Shown piece by piece: positions 52,303 to 61,685 of a stretch of 64,000 bases of DNA; positions within the stretch are counted from its first letter, which is position 1; the number at the start of each line of letters is the position of its first letter. The stretch comes from Thalassobacillus devorans (GTDB taxonomy: Bacteria > Bacillota > Bacilli > Bacillales > Halobacillaceae): contig NZ_FXEH01000005.1 of assembly GCF_900176565.1 (NCBI RefSeq), forward strand, positions 583,384-647,383. The letters run 5' to 3'. Both the position numbers and the translations under genes were made by a program. The notes beneath the pieces are model-generated. The model was not told the DNA's origin. It did not search any database and saw nothing but the letters and a program-made list of their open reading frames with translations.

Positions 52303-53403
52303 TCACATATTCCCATACAAAAACTTTTCCATTTTCCTTACTAAAATATCAGGATCATACTTGCTTTGTAGTTTGATTACATCGATTGACTCAGGTCTTT
52401 TAAAACTCATTAAACATTTGAATAGGTTATTCACTTCATTACTGTAGTTTTTATCTAACTTAAAATAGTTTGGAATATCTCCAAAAATCTCTTTAAATAC
52501 AGGTAAATCACTTATAATAACAGCCTTATTATAAAATATTGCCTCTAAAGGAGGTATCCCAAATCCTTCTGCATAGGAAGGATATATGAAGGCTGAGCAG
52601 CTTTGAAATAAAATCTGCTTTTCTTCATTACTGATATATCCTCGATAAGATAATTTACCTTGGAGCTTAGTAATTAAACTATTTAGTTTTTTTTCAACGT
52701 CTTCCTCTCTAACATTTCCAGCAAGAATTAACTTAAGGTTACCACCGTTTTTTAAATATTTTTCGTACGCATCCAAAAGAATTAATATACCTTTTCTTTT
52801 TTCAATGTTTCCTACGTAAAGAAAATATCCTTCATCGTTTGTATCTAACAAATCAGGAAAATTCACAAAATTGTTTGTTACTAAACTTGGCTTAACATTT
52901 ATATTTTTATTAAAGAATTTTTCAGTTTCAGTTTTTGAATGTTTTGATACATAAAAAACTGCATCTGCAAGGTTTAAAGTCTTTCCAACAAAATATTTAA
53001 AATAAAAAGAGTATAATTTAGGAAAGAATTCTGGATTACTTATCGGTAAAACATCATGAATAGTAACTATTAATTTAGTTTCATGATTTAAATTTTTTAG
53101 GTTTAAAGGGTAAATATGATTAGGTTCCCAAAAGAAATCTGGCTTTTTATTCTTAATCATATCTTTTATAAATTTAAAATAACTAAAAACTTGAGTGTTT
53201 CTTTTTATCTCTTTTGAATAACTTAAAATATTTATACCTATATCCTTTAATTCTTTAATTTGTGGACTTTTACAAACATCTGTTACACCTATCACCTTTA
53301 ATGAGTTTGTTAACTGCAACCTTTTTACATACTCATATGTGTAAAAACCTATCCCACTTGGTTTAGTAGATAAAGTCCTTAAATCAACCATAATTGTTTT
53401 CAT
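52303..53403 (-). CDS. Glycosyltransferase family 4, mannosyltransferase-like
   Basis: A 366-residue GT-B transferase. It has PSGIGFYTYEYVKRL near 14 and VTIHDVLPISNPEFFPKLYS near 117, a pattern seen in WbdA/MtfB-like mannosyltransferases, then FLYVGNIEKRKGI near 206 and FIYPSYAEGFGIPPLEAI near 279 with the E-x7-E donor site. GDP-mannose from ManC is a plausible donor. The ATG at 53403 is chosen with a weak GTGGTG site; an ATG six codons earlier is possible. Confidence 0.87.
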   Translation of the reverse strand: MKTIMVDLRTLSTKPSGIGFYTYEYVKRLQLTNSLKVIGVTDVCKSPQIKELKDIGINILSYSKEIKRNTQVFSYFKFIKDMIKNKKPDFFWEPNHIYPLNLKNLNHETKLIVTIHDVLPISNPEFFPKLYSFYFKYFVGKTLNLADAVFYVSKHSKTETEKFFNKNINVKPSLVTNNFVNFPDLLDTNDEGYFLYVGNIEKRKGILILLDAYEKYLKNGGNLKLILAGNVREEDVEKKLNSLITKLQGKLSYRGYISNEEKQILFQSCSAFIYPSYAEGFGIPPLEAIFYNKAVIISDLPVFKEIFGDIPNYFKLDKNYSNEVNNLFKCLMSFKRPESIDVIKLQSKYDPDILVRKMEKFLYGNM

Positions 53404-53499
53404 AATGGACACCACAATCATCTTTAAATTTATATTAATTTAATTCTTTTAAATTATCATTTTTTAAATTTTTATAGTACACTTAGTTGTGAAATTTTA

Positions 53500-53985
53500 G
53501 AAATGAATAGCCAACCCTAACTGAATTAATCACTTCTCCTTCTATATTTATAAGGCTATTAGCATGAGGATCATTAAATCTGGATAAGGTCCGCTTTCTT
53601 TTAATAATTCGTATATTTCTAAGCAAGTAGATTCTATCAAGCTAAAATTAAATCTTTGAATCTCTATTAGGTATACTAATGCTATTTAATTGCTTCACTG
53701 ACTTTCAATAATACATAAAGGGGCATATTCTTGGAGCTAGCTTCATATAAACTTACTCATTTCAGCAAACCTTGAGGCGGATACGGGTACCACTTTATTA
53801 ATCACTGTTTTATTAATATTTAGACCTTGTTCTTTACAGTTTTTTGTTGGTTCCCCAAGTACATATCAGGTTCCTAAGATTTAACGTCGAATCCAATTAC
53901 ATTATATCCTGCTTGAGCAAACTTGAGAGCTAAAGGTAATACAACAATCCCAACCTTTTACCCCTATTTTTGCATTCTTTTCATT
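53500..53985 (-). pseudogene. Decayed nucleotide-sugar dehydrogenase (WbpA/WecC type)
   Basis: Fragments in shifting frames on the minus strand match a UDP-sugar dehydrogenase in order. Around 53985-53885 there is VLPLALKFAQAGYNVIGFDV, the N-terminal Rossmann region, with a disrupted GLGYVG part just before it. Around 53840-53760 there is VINKVVPVSASRFAEMSKF, the segment before the central helix. Near 53590-53510 there is a possible FNDP piece from the C-terminal domain. Stop codons and missing segments show a dead gene. It once supplied a uronic acid sugar such as ManNAcA or GalNAcA. The rest of 53404-54129 has nothing else recognisable. Confidence 0.7.
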
Positions 53986-54129
53986 TATTTTTTCTTTAAG
54001 TTTTTTTAATAATACATTAATTATTTACTGAGATCATCCTAGAATCCACCCCTAATTAATTGCTATTGTGAAAGGGTAAAAGTGGAAATATATAAATACT
54101 TGCTATATCCACCATATTTAATTCCTAAT

Positions 54130-55332
54130 TCAAGAAGCAGATCTCGAATTATTAACATTTAAAGCCTCTAACATTTGTTGTTTAACTCCTTCATAAGAAA
54201 AGTAATTCAGAATATAATTCCGAGCATTTTCACCTATCTCTTCGCGTTTATATTTATTATCGTCATCCAAATAATATAAGATTTGATTAATCAAGTCCTT
54301 TTTACCTTCCGCTATAATAATTTCATTTCCTTCTAAATTTGGAAGTCCTTGCGCGCCAATTTTGGTTGTGATGACACATTTCCCAAGCTTCATAGCTTCT
54401 AAAATCTTATTTTGTACACCTGCACCACTAATCATTGGTGCAACAAATAAACATGATTTCTTTATAATAACTTCCGGTTTTTCAACAAAACCTCTTACAT
54501 TTACCCCATCAATTTCATTTAATCTTTCGATTTCTTTCGATACAAATCCACCTAGTATATCCATTTTCACCCCTGATTTTTTTTGTTTTAATTTGGGCAA
54601 CACTTCTCTACAAAAATAAACCATCGCACTTACATTAGGTTCATAATTCATTGCACCTATAAAAGATAAGCTACTTTCATCCATAGAGATCACCTTAACT
54701 TCATCGAAATCTTTCACAAAATTGGAAATTACTGTGAAATTATTTTCCCCACCGTGTTTAACGATGTGCTTTTTGTCGGCCTCTGAAATAATGATATTTC
54801 TATCAAATATTTTACTTATTTCAACCTCATAGTTTATCAACCTTTTACTCTCGACCTTATAAATTTTTTTCCATAATAACTTTGCTCCTATTTGAGCAGT
54901 AAGGTAATTCATTGATATAGCATCTACGAAGTCAACTACTTTTGTAATATTATAACAGTATTTTTTAACATATTCTGTAGTTCTAACATGATTACAAAAA
55001 ACAACATCATACTCATTAATTCTTTTATCAATCCACTTTTGTACTTTTTTAAAATAAAAATAATTAACTTGTAAAGGTTTTTTATTTCTAAGAAATCCAA
55101 ATACAACATTTAAAATATACATTATATTATGAAAACGAAACTCTTTTATGTTATTACAATATTTCTTTATTTCATCAAGATCTTCTTTACACGTCTTTTC
55201 ATTTGTTAAAAATAACAAATCTATATCATATTGCTCACTAAGTATTTTAAGATTATTAAAAACTCTTATTCTATCTCCTCTGGTTAAGGGGTATATTTTT
55301 TTAGATGAAATGAATAATAATTTTTTTCGCAT
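54130..55332 (-). CDS. Glycosyltransferase family 4 (GT1-like)
   Basis: A 400-residue GT-B transferase: N-terminal FISSKKIYPLTRGDRIRVFNNL, second domain beginning near LSFIGAMNYEPNVSAMVYF, and ISGAGVQNKILEAMKLGKCVITTKIGAQGL near 302 carrying the donor-site Glu. The style is that of the TuaH/WcaI-like sugar transferases that read GGDR/TRGDR near the N terminus. ATG at 55332 follows GGAAGG by 8 bases. It is flanked on its downstream side by the dead dehydrogenase gene. Confidence 0.86.
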   Translation of the reverse strand: MRKKLLFISSKKIYPLTRGDRIRVFNNLKILSEQYDIDLLFLTNEKTCKEDLDEIKKYCNNIKEFRFHNIMYILNVVFGFLRNKKPLQVNYFYFKKVQKWIDKRINEYDVVFCNHVRTTEYVKKYCYNITKVVDFVDAISMNYLTAQIGAKLLWKKIYKVESKRLINYEVEISKIFDRNIIISEADKKHIVKHGGENNFTVISNFVKDFDEVKVISMDESSLSFIGAMNYEPNVSAMVYFCREVLPKLKQKKSGVKMDILGGFVSKEIERLNEIDGVNVRGFVEKPEVIIKKSCLFVAPMISGAGVQNKILEAMKLGKCVITTKIGAQGLPNLEGNEIIIAEGKKDLINQILYYLDDDNKYKREEIGENARNYILNYFSYEGVKQQMLEALNVNNSRSAS

Positions 55333-55397
55333 ATTTTTACCTTCCATTCCTAAATATATAAAGTTCAAACTCAAACAATTATTTTTATTAGTTAGAA

Positions 55398-56267
55398 TTA
55401 TTTTCCGATAGTTCTTTTTATCGATTCCTTCAATTCTACTTTTTCATATTCCCAATCAAAATGATTAGATATTGTTATATCATAAACTTTGTTACCAAAA
55501 ACCTTATTTATAAAATTATTTTTTTTACTTATTAGTATAACTAGGGAATTAATAAATCCGATATTTAATGTTTTCTTCCCCATCAATATTCTAACTTCAT
55601 TAATAATATATTTTGTAGACAGGTATTCTTTATTTTGTGGGTAAAAAACACCTTGTACGGAATTATCAACACATAATCGTAAAAACTCACATAAATTGTC
55701 AATGTATATCATACTTCTTTGATTTTCTATATTTAAAAAGACTGGAGAAATCTTAGCTAATTTTACCAACTTAGGGAAGTTACCTTTACAACCTGGTCCA
55801 TATATCACAGGTGCTCTAATTATTACTGTCTTGAACTTATGATTACCTAATTCCTGAATAGCTAAATCAGCCTCTAATTTACTTCTCCCATAATAATCTA
55901 AAGGTGAAAATTCAGTATTACTTGATATTACCCTTTTCTCTCCTACTGCTCCATCATTCCCATAGATTATAATACTACTCATAAAGATAAACTGTTTTAC
56001 ATCTTCATTCTTTGCTTTTTGTGCAACTTCTATCGCCAAATCTTTATTAACCTTATAGTATAGTTCCTCTAATTTCGGTTTTTTTGAAACATGGGCTATT
56101 CCAGCTACATGAAATACAACATCATATTTTGAGAAGTCTTTCTCCTTCCATGAAGCATCTCTTAAACTAACTGAATCTATTAAATATCTATCAGAATAAT
56201 TTTTAAGCCACTTCTCTAATCTCTTCCCTACATAACTGTTTTTCCCTGTTATTAGTATTTTTTTCAT
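55398..56267 (-). CDS. NAD-dependent epimerase/dehydratase, UDP-4-keto-6-deoxy sugar reductase-like
   Basis: A 289-residue extended SDR. It has the NAD motif ITGKNSYVGKRLEKWL (6-21; GxxxxxG variant), VFHVAGIAHVSKK near 52, MSSIIIYG near 97 and the catalytic YYGRSKLEAD near 127. Similar enzymes (WbpV, WreQ) reduce UDP-4-keto-6-deoxy-GlcNAc to UDP-QuiNAc and are coded with a PglF/WbpM-type dehydratase and a sugar transferase, both present here. A 4-epimerase is the alternative. Its start overlaps the sugar transferase stop by four bases. Confidence 0.82.
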   Translation of the reverse strand: MKKILITGKNSYVGKRLEKWLKNYSDRYLIDSVSLRDASWKEKDFSKYDVVFHVAGIAHVSKKPKLEELYYKVNKDLAIEVAQKAKNEDVKQFIFMSSIIIYGNDGAVGEKRVISSNTEFSPLDYYGRSKLEADLAIQELGNHKFKTVIIRAPVIYGPGCKGNFPKLVKLAKISPVFLNIENQRSMIYIDNLCEFLRLCVDNSVQGVFYPQNKEYLSTKYIINEVRILMGKKTLNIGFINSLVILISKKNNFINKVFGNKVYDITISNHFDWEYEKVELKESIKRTIGK

Positions 56268-56893
56268 TTAGAAATGCTCTCCTTACTACTAGCAACTTCA
56301 TTTTTCACTCCAGTCCCGCCTTCAACTATCCCGTCACTTTTCGCAACACTAACGATTGTCCCCAAGAAGCACTTGCCATCCATCCAAAGACTAATCTTCT
56401 CAACATACTCACCATCTAGTCGCGCCTTTAATTCAATAGGAAGTTCATCTCTACCATTAATCTGAGCCCAGCCAGTAAGTCCAGGCGGCACATCATTAGC
56501 GCGATACTTATCACGCTCTTCTATCAAATCATATTGGTTCCACAGCGCTGGTCTCGGGCCGATAATGCTCATTTGACCAACAAAGATATTCCATATCTGT
56601 GGCAGCTCATCTAGTGAAGTCTTTCTCAAGAACCTGCCCATTTTAGTAATATACTGTTCTGGTTTTTCTAGCAAATGAGTTGGAGTGTCCTTAGGGGTAT
56701 CTATTCTCATTGTACGAAACTTTAATATATTGAAATATGTCTTATTGATTCCAACACGTTTTTGTTTAAACAGGACTGGACCTCTTGAATCGAGTTTAAT
56801 AGCTATAATAAGAATCAAATAAATTGGTGACAATACTATAAGTCCTGTTAAAGAAAGAATAATATCTATTAATCTTTTAACCTTTAAATACAT
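56264..56893 (-). CDS. Initiating sugar-phosphate transferase (undecaprenyl-phosphate)
   Basis: A 209-residue bacterial sugar transferase that starts repeat-unit assembly by moving a sugar phosphate onto undecaprenyl phosphate. One N-terminal membrane helix (9-32), then RGPVLFKQKRVG, FNILKFRTM near 55, LRKTSLDELPQIWNIF near 91, IGPRPAL near 113 and VPPGLTGWAQINGRDELP near 137 make up the complete catalytic core. The short form without extra membrane spans resembles EpsL/PglC. The likely sugar is QuiNAc or a related amino sugar. ATG at 56893 follows AAGGAG. Confidence 0.92.
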   Translation of the reverse strand: MYLKVKRLIDIILSLTGLIVLSPIYLILIIAIKLDSRGPVLFKQKRVGINKTYFNILKFRTMRIDTPKDTPTHLLEKPEQYITKMGRFLRKTSLDELPQIWNIFVGQMSIIGPRPALWNQYDLIEERDKYRANDVPPGLTGWAQINGRDELPIELKARLDGEYVEKISLWMDGKCFLGTIVSVAKSDGIVEGGTGVKNEVASSKESISK

Positions 56894-57841
56894 GTCTGCT
56901 ACACTCCTTATAAAGTAAATTAGGACTTGATTGGAACCTGTTAATTCTTCCATTCCAACCGACTACTAAACTACTAAATCAATCTACTTTAAATAATATA
57001 CTCACCTAGTAATATCTATTCAATCTACCAAGCAAATGCGAAATAGATATTTCCCTCATAATTACGCTTAAATGAGTTTCTTCTTAATTATATATAACAT
57101 TCAATGAATCTATATATATCACTTTCAGCTTTATAACAATAATCATTTCTTAACTCCATTCAATATTTCCCATATTTCAGGCTAGCAAAAAACCAATAAC
57201 AACAACTTTTTTAAAATAAAGGCTATTTTATTTTGATACACTGACATAATGGTATTATGTTATATAGATAAATTACATATATTGTATATCTCCCCTGAAA
57301 ATCACATAACATGTAGCGGTCATCTATTAAACATTCTTACTTCTTAACATCATATAAACACAAAAAGGAACACTTCCTCCATCGTCTACTTGTGGTTCAT
57401 CTTTAGCCGGGTGAAAAGCACAATCTGCTCCACCTTCTGTTTATATTAACTCATGTTTTCTTTACTGGCCTCTTAGAATTCTCCCTTAAATACTGTCTAT
57501 ACAATAAATCGCCATGAATAAGATTATTCATTTATAAATGGTTAAGTAGTATACTTATAACAGTTAGTACTACCATCATTTCTATCAAAGTAAATCTTCT
57601 CATTGAATTCATAAGTTTATTTAACTCTTTTATTTAAATGTGGCATGAACCCAGGCTCCTTTATTGGAGAAATTTCAAGTAGAAAATTATAAAAAACAGG
57701 GCATCTGACTTCCCCCACCAATCCCTTGATGATAAAATCTAAGGGGACCCTTAACCACCCAAAGAACAGCCGAGTGCCTCCCTTTATAAAGGTGAAGGGA
57801 CATTGCCTTATGTATTTCCATACGCTGTGTAAAAGCATGAT
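56894..57841. other. AT-rich intergenic region with gene fragments
   Basis: About 950 bases without a convincing gene. On the minus strand 57445-57327 there is a short open stretch without a start (GGADCAFHPAKDEPQVDDGG, then SVPFCVYMM) that looks like the end of a lost gene of unknown family. An open frame of 73 codons at 57617-57838 has no recognisable domain or clear ribosome binding site. The segment may hold the promoter for the AT-rich part of the cluster; no clear promoter was identified. Confidence 0.45.
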
Positions 57842-57866
57842 AAAAAGTTAAACCCGGCGGTTTAAC
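57842..57866 (-). terminator. Terminator overlapping the gtaB stop
   Basis: GTTAAACC and GGTTTAAC pair around a CGGC centre and are followed by TTTTTA on the minus strand. The stem includes the last codons of gtaB, so it would end the transcript that comes from the right side. Confidence 0.75.
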
Positions 57867-58740
57867 TCTTCATCTTTTCTGGTAACAAATCTTGTAGCAT
57901 CAATTGTACTTGAGAACCAAGCTCCTCATCTTTCAAAGCAAATTCAATCGTTGTACGAATAAACCCTAACTTCTCACCTACATCAAACCGTTCACCCTCG
58001 AAGTCATAAGCGAAAACATTCTGTAATTCATTCAGTTCCTGGATCGCATCCGTCAACTGAATTTCTCCGCCAGCACCAATTTTCTGCTTATCAAGGAATG
58101 AGAAGATTTCAGGATTAAGTATGTACCTGCCCATGATAGCTAAATTAGATGGCGCGCTACCAAGCTTTGGTTTTTCAACAAACTGATTGACCTTATAACG
58201 GCGGCCTTCCTGAGAAATAGGTTCAATGATACCATAACGATGGGTTTGATTATCTTCTACCTGCTGTACACCAATAACTGATGACCCTGTTTCTTCGTGT
58301 TGAGTAATCAATTGTTTTAAACACGGAGTCTCTGATTGAACAATGTCATCACCAAGCAGAACAGCGAACGGATCGTCACCAATGAATTTGCGCGCACACC
58401 ATACGGCATGTCCCAATCCCTGTGGTTCTTTTTGGCGGATATAATGAATATCCACATTGGATGACTTGTTCACTTTTTCCAATAATTCGAACTTTTCTTT
58501 TTTAATCAGGTTATCTTCCAATTCAAAGTTGTTATCAAAATGATCCTCAATGGCACGTTTCCCTTTTCCCGTAACAATGATGATATCTTCAATTCCGGAT
58601 TCAATCGCTTCTTCAACGATATACTGGATAGTAGGTTTGTCGACAATTGGCAACATCTCTTTTGGCATTGCTTTTGTAGCGGGTAAGAACCTTGTACCCA
58701 ACCCTGCCGCCGGGATAATCGCCTTTGTTACCTTCTTCAT
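57862..58740 (-). CDS. gtaB: UTP-glucose-1-phosphate uridylyltransferase
   Basis: A 292-residue nucleotidyltransferase making UDP-glucose. It shows [24 protein letters not shown] (7-30; Gly-rich nucleotide site and catalytic Lys), [13 protein letters not shown] near 34, VLLGDDIV near 128, FVEKPK near 187 and [11 protein letters not shown] near 225. The ATG at 58740 follows GAGGAG at 7 bases; an ATG five codons earlier is less well placed. It is 22 bases after the dehydratase gene and closes the GC-richer right-hand unit of the cluster. Confidence 0.95.
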   Translation of the reverse strand: MKKVTKAIIPAAGLGTRFLPATKAMPKEMLPIVDKPTIQYIVEEAIESGIEDIIIVTGKGKRAIEDHFDNNFELEDNLIKKEKFELLEKVNKSSNVDIHYIRQKEPQGLGHAVWCARKFIGDDPFAVLLGDDIVQSETPCLKQLITQHEETGSSVIGVQQVEDNQTHRYGIIEPISQEGRRYKVNQFVEKPKLGSAPSNLAIMGRYILNPEIFSFLDKQKIGAGGEIQLTDAIQELNELQNVFAYDFEGERFDVGEKLGFIRTTIEFALKDEELGSQVQLMLQDLLPEKMKS

Positions 58741-58761
58741 AAATTCACTCCTCACTCCCGC

Positions 58762-60618
58762 TTACTTTGCCGCTACATAACTCTCTACAGGCTTTTCATT
58801 CGCTAACGAAATAGCATAACTGCTCAGTTCTCCTTGACTCATAACATGCTGATTTCTTATAAGGTAATTCACTTTCTGTGCATCAAATTCAACCGAATTC
58901 CCAATGAAAATCTTAGGGAAGACCGGTTCTTTATGAACTTCTTTCTCATTCAATAACTCTTCATACATTTTTTCTCCTGGACGAATACCTGTATATTCAA
59001 TCCCGATTTCATCGACCTCATATCCGGAAAGTGTAATCAGATTTTTGGCAAGATCAACAATCTTAACCGGTTCTCCCATATCAAGCACAAATATCTCTCC
59101 GCCACGAGCTAACGCTCCAGCCTGCAGCACAAGTCTGGATGCTTCCGGTATCGTCATAAAATAACGGGTCATATCCGGATGGGTAACCGTAATCGGACCA
59201 CCAGAGGCAATCTGCTTTTTAAATAGCGGAATGACGCTACCACGGCTGCCAAGTACATTTCCAAACCGCACCGCAACAAAATTTGTTTTACTGGTTTGGG
59301 CTAACTGCTGAATCACCATTTCGGCAATTCGTTTTGTCGATCCCATTACATTTGTCGGGTTGACCGCCTTATCCGACGATACTAATACGAATGTTTTAAC
59401 ACCGGCCGTATCAGCCGCTTCGGCAACATTTTTCGTACCAACCACGTTATTCTTAACCGCTTCTTTCGGATTGGCTTCCATCAACGGTACGTGCTTATGG
59501 GCTGCCGCATGGTAGATATAAATAGGCTTATAATCGTTGACGACCTGGAACATCCGGTCGCGATCCTGTATATCGGCAATGACTGGAATCAGTTTGGTTT
59601 CAATATCAAGTTGCTTCAGTTCCATATGAATCGAATAAATACTGTTTTCGCCATGGCCTAACAGAATCAATTCTTCTGGACCGAACTTGACGAGCTGACG
59701 ACAGATTTCCGAGCCGATCGACCCGCCTGCGCCGGTAACCAGCACCGTCTGTCCTTTGATTTCATTGGAGATAGACTCAATATCGAGTTCCACTGGCTCA
59801 CGGCCAAGCAAATCTTCAATCGAAACATCACGGATTTGACTTACGGAAACATACCCAAGAGCGATGTCTTCAATCATGGGCAACGTTTGCACACTTGGCA
59901 CGACTTGTTGCGCTTCCGTGATGACGTCTTTGACACGGTCCCGTTCGACCGATGGCATCGCAATGACAATATGGTTAGCGGCTTTCTTTTCCACTATTTG
60001 TGCTAAATCTTTCGTACTTCCCAATACCGGAATGCCGTTAATGGTAAGGTGGTGAAGGGTGAAATTATCGTCCACAAACCCGACAACATTAAAGTTGTGA
60101 TCACCATTCCCTTTCATCTGGCGAGCCAGCATCTGTCCTGCAGATCCAGCACCGATGATCAATGTCCGCTTTTGATCTGTATTCGCTTGTGCCTGCTTAA
60201 CTCGCTTGCGTCTTGGTGCCAGTGTAAGTCCATAGGTCGTGTAATAACGCCAGGCGAACCGGACACCACCAATTAAAATGATATGTAACATCCACGTGAC
60301 GGTAAGCGCACGTTCATAGACATTACCATACATAACTTTCTGTTCGACTGCTGTTACGATAATCGAACCAGTTACGGCAATAAAGATACCAATTAATTCT
60401 TCTAAACTGGCATAGCGCCACACTTTTTTATACAAATCCAATATGTAAGAAAAAACATGATGTGTTAGTAATAGCGTAATCGATGCTACCAGCATCCTTG
60501 TATCAAATACCTGGACGTATGGGTTCAAGAAAAAGTGCGACATGAAGATCGAGAACGATACAATGACCGAATCAATCAATATCAACAATGCCAACCGTTT
60601 ACTATACGTCAAACTCAC
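58762..60618 (-). CDS. Membrane nucleotide-sugar 4,6-dehydratase (PglF/WbpM/CapD type)
   Basis: A 618-residue protein with four N-terminal membrane helices (about 8-125), a first nucleotide-binding domain (RTLIIGAGSAGQML near 150) and a catalytic SDR domain starting VLVTGAGGSIGSEICRQL near 292. It has the variant catalytic region VLVSSDKAVNPTNVMGSTKRIAE near 409, in which Met replaces the usual Tyr of the YxxxK motif, as in PglF and WbpM. It makes UDP-4-keto-6-deoxy-GlcNAc, the substrate for the reductase at 55398. Start is GTG; a TTG two codons later has better spacing to AAGGGTGAG. Confidence 0.92.
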   Translation of the reverse strand: MSLTYSKRLALLILIDSVIVSFSIFMSHFFLNPYVQVFDTRMLVASITLLLTHHVFSYILDLYKKVWRYASLEELIGIFIAVTGSIIVTAVEQKVMYGNVYERALTVTWMLHIILIGGVRFAWRYYTTYGLTLAPRRKRVKQAQANTDQKRTLIIGAGSAGQMLARQMKGNGDHNFNVVGFVDDNFTLHHLTINGIPVLGSTKDLAQIVEKKAANHIVIAMPSVERDRVKDVITEAQQVVPSVQTLPMIEDIALGYVSVSQIRDVSIEDLLGREPVELDIESISNEIKGQTVLVTGAGGSIGSEICRQLVKFGPEELILLGHGENSIYSIHMELKQLDIETKLIPVIADIQDRDRMFQVVNDYKPIYIYHAAAHKHVPLMEANPKEAVKNNVVGTKNVAEAADTAGVKTFVLVSSDKAVNPTNVMGSTKRIAEMVIQQLAQTSKTNFVAVRFGNVLGSRGSVIPLFKKQIASGGPITVTHPDMTRYFMTIPEASRLVLQAGALARGGEIFVLDMGEPVKIVDLAKNLITLSGYEVDEIGIEYTGIRPGEKMYEELLNEKEVHKEPVFPKIFIGNSVEFDAQKVNYLIRNQHVMSQGELSSYAISLANEKPVESYVAAK

Positions 60619-60653
60619 TCACCCTTTCTGTCCTCGCGAAACTTCTTTTCTTA

Positions 60654-61427
60654 TTATCCGAATATCCCGAATAGCTTTTTCTTCTTTTTGATCGGTTCTG
60701 GCGGATCTGCCGCCAGCATTTGCCCTTCTGCAACAAATTTCGCATTTTCCACAAAATAATAAACCATGGATGGTCCATAGTTTTCCTCGATTTCCTGATA
60801 GGCATGTTGGACACAAAACCCCCGGGTCGTGGTGTTATGTGCATCGGATGCAATCAGGTGCGTCAGGTTGGCTTCAATTATTTGCTGCGTAAATTTCTGT
60901 ATGTTCTTTCCGAACCGTCCTGTCATACTTGCTGCTGTTATTTGCGTGTAGGCTCCGCTTTGGACGAACTGGTATAGGGAGTCCGGTTCCTGGATCAGTC
61001 GTGCATTCCGTTCAGGATGCACGATGATCGGTTTATAGCCTTTCACCTGCAAGTCGAAGAGCATCTGTTTTGTATAACGCGGTACTTGATCGGAAGGTAA
61101 TTCTACGAATATATAATTGCTAGATTCATTGAGAGGCAGGATCGTTGCTTCTTCTACTCCTGATAGGAAGTCACCATGAATACGTGTTTCCTGGCCTGGA
61201 AAAATGGTTAGTGGGATGTGAGCTAGATTTAGTTCTTCGTTTAGATGCTGTACTGCTTTTAAAACCGTTTGTCGATCATTATCATATTTTCCATTTCGAT
61301 GATGCGGGGTTGCGATGATGGTATCGATTCCTTCACTGACGGCTTGTCTCGCCATCGCCAGGCTGTCTTCGATTGTCTTCGCCCCATCATCCAATCCGGG
61401 GAGAATGTGGCAATGGATGTCAATCAC
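60654..61427 (-). CDS. CpsB/YwqE-type tyrosine-protein phosphatase, second copy
   Basis: A 257-residue metal-dependent PHP-fold phosphatase. It begins IDIHCHILPGLDDGAKT, with metal-binding His, and shows ATPHHRNGKYDN near 49, FPGQETRI near 83, VHPERNARLIQ near 134 and SDAHNTTTRGF near 191. It removes phosphate from the tyrosine-rich tail of the CpsD-type kinase. A GTG start is used because the family begins directly with the IDIHCH motif. It is a paralogue of 61686-62453 and is separated from it by a terminator, so it opens the downstream unit with the dehydratase and gtaB genes. Confidence 0.9.
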   Translation of the reverse strand: MIDIHCHILPGLDDGAKTIEDSLAMARQAVSEGIDTIIATPHHRNGKYDNDRQTVLKAVQHLNEELNLAHIPLTIFPGQETRIHGDFLSGVEEATILPLNESSNYIFVELPSDQVPRYTKQMLFDLQVKGYKPIIVHPERNARLIQEPDSLYQFVQSGAYTQITAASMTGRFGKNIQKFTQQIIEANLTHLIASDAHNTTTRGFCVQHAYQEIEENYGPSMVYYFVENAKFVAEGQMLAADPPEPIKKKKKLFGIFG

Positions 61428-61605
61428 GTTATGTATATCTCCCTTCTGAAAACGAATCCTATAAAAATATGTTTCTCTTATACATCTATTCCGTATTATA
61501 GCAACTCCTTCCAATAATTTGTAGGGTATTTTACAAGATTTTATAATTTCTTCATTAATTACCCCTATAAAACGCTTACACATGTCGAACTTTCGTTTTT
61601 TGTTC

Positions 61606-61664
61606 ATAAAAATAGCTCGCCAGCCTTAAAGTAACTCCCTCGATGGCTAACGAGCTATTTTTAT
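61606..61664 (-). terminator. Terminator between the two CpsB genes
   Basis: ATAAAAATAGCTCG pairs with CGAGCTATTTTTAT, with a partly paired inner part (CCAGCC/GGCTAA). The outer arms give A- and T-runs at both ends. It lies about 20 bases after the stop of the first CpsB gene. Confidence 0.8.
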
Positions 61665-61685
61665 AGGTATAAAATTTTACATCTA

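Noticed and set aside
57617-57838. 73-codon open frame on the minus strand as a gene
   Set aside because: No recognisable domain, no good ribosome binding site and unusual composition. Treated as part of the non-coding border region.
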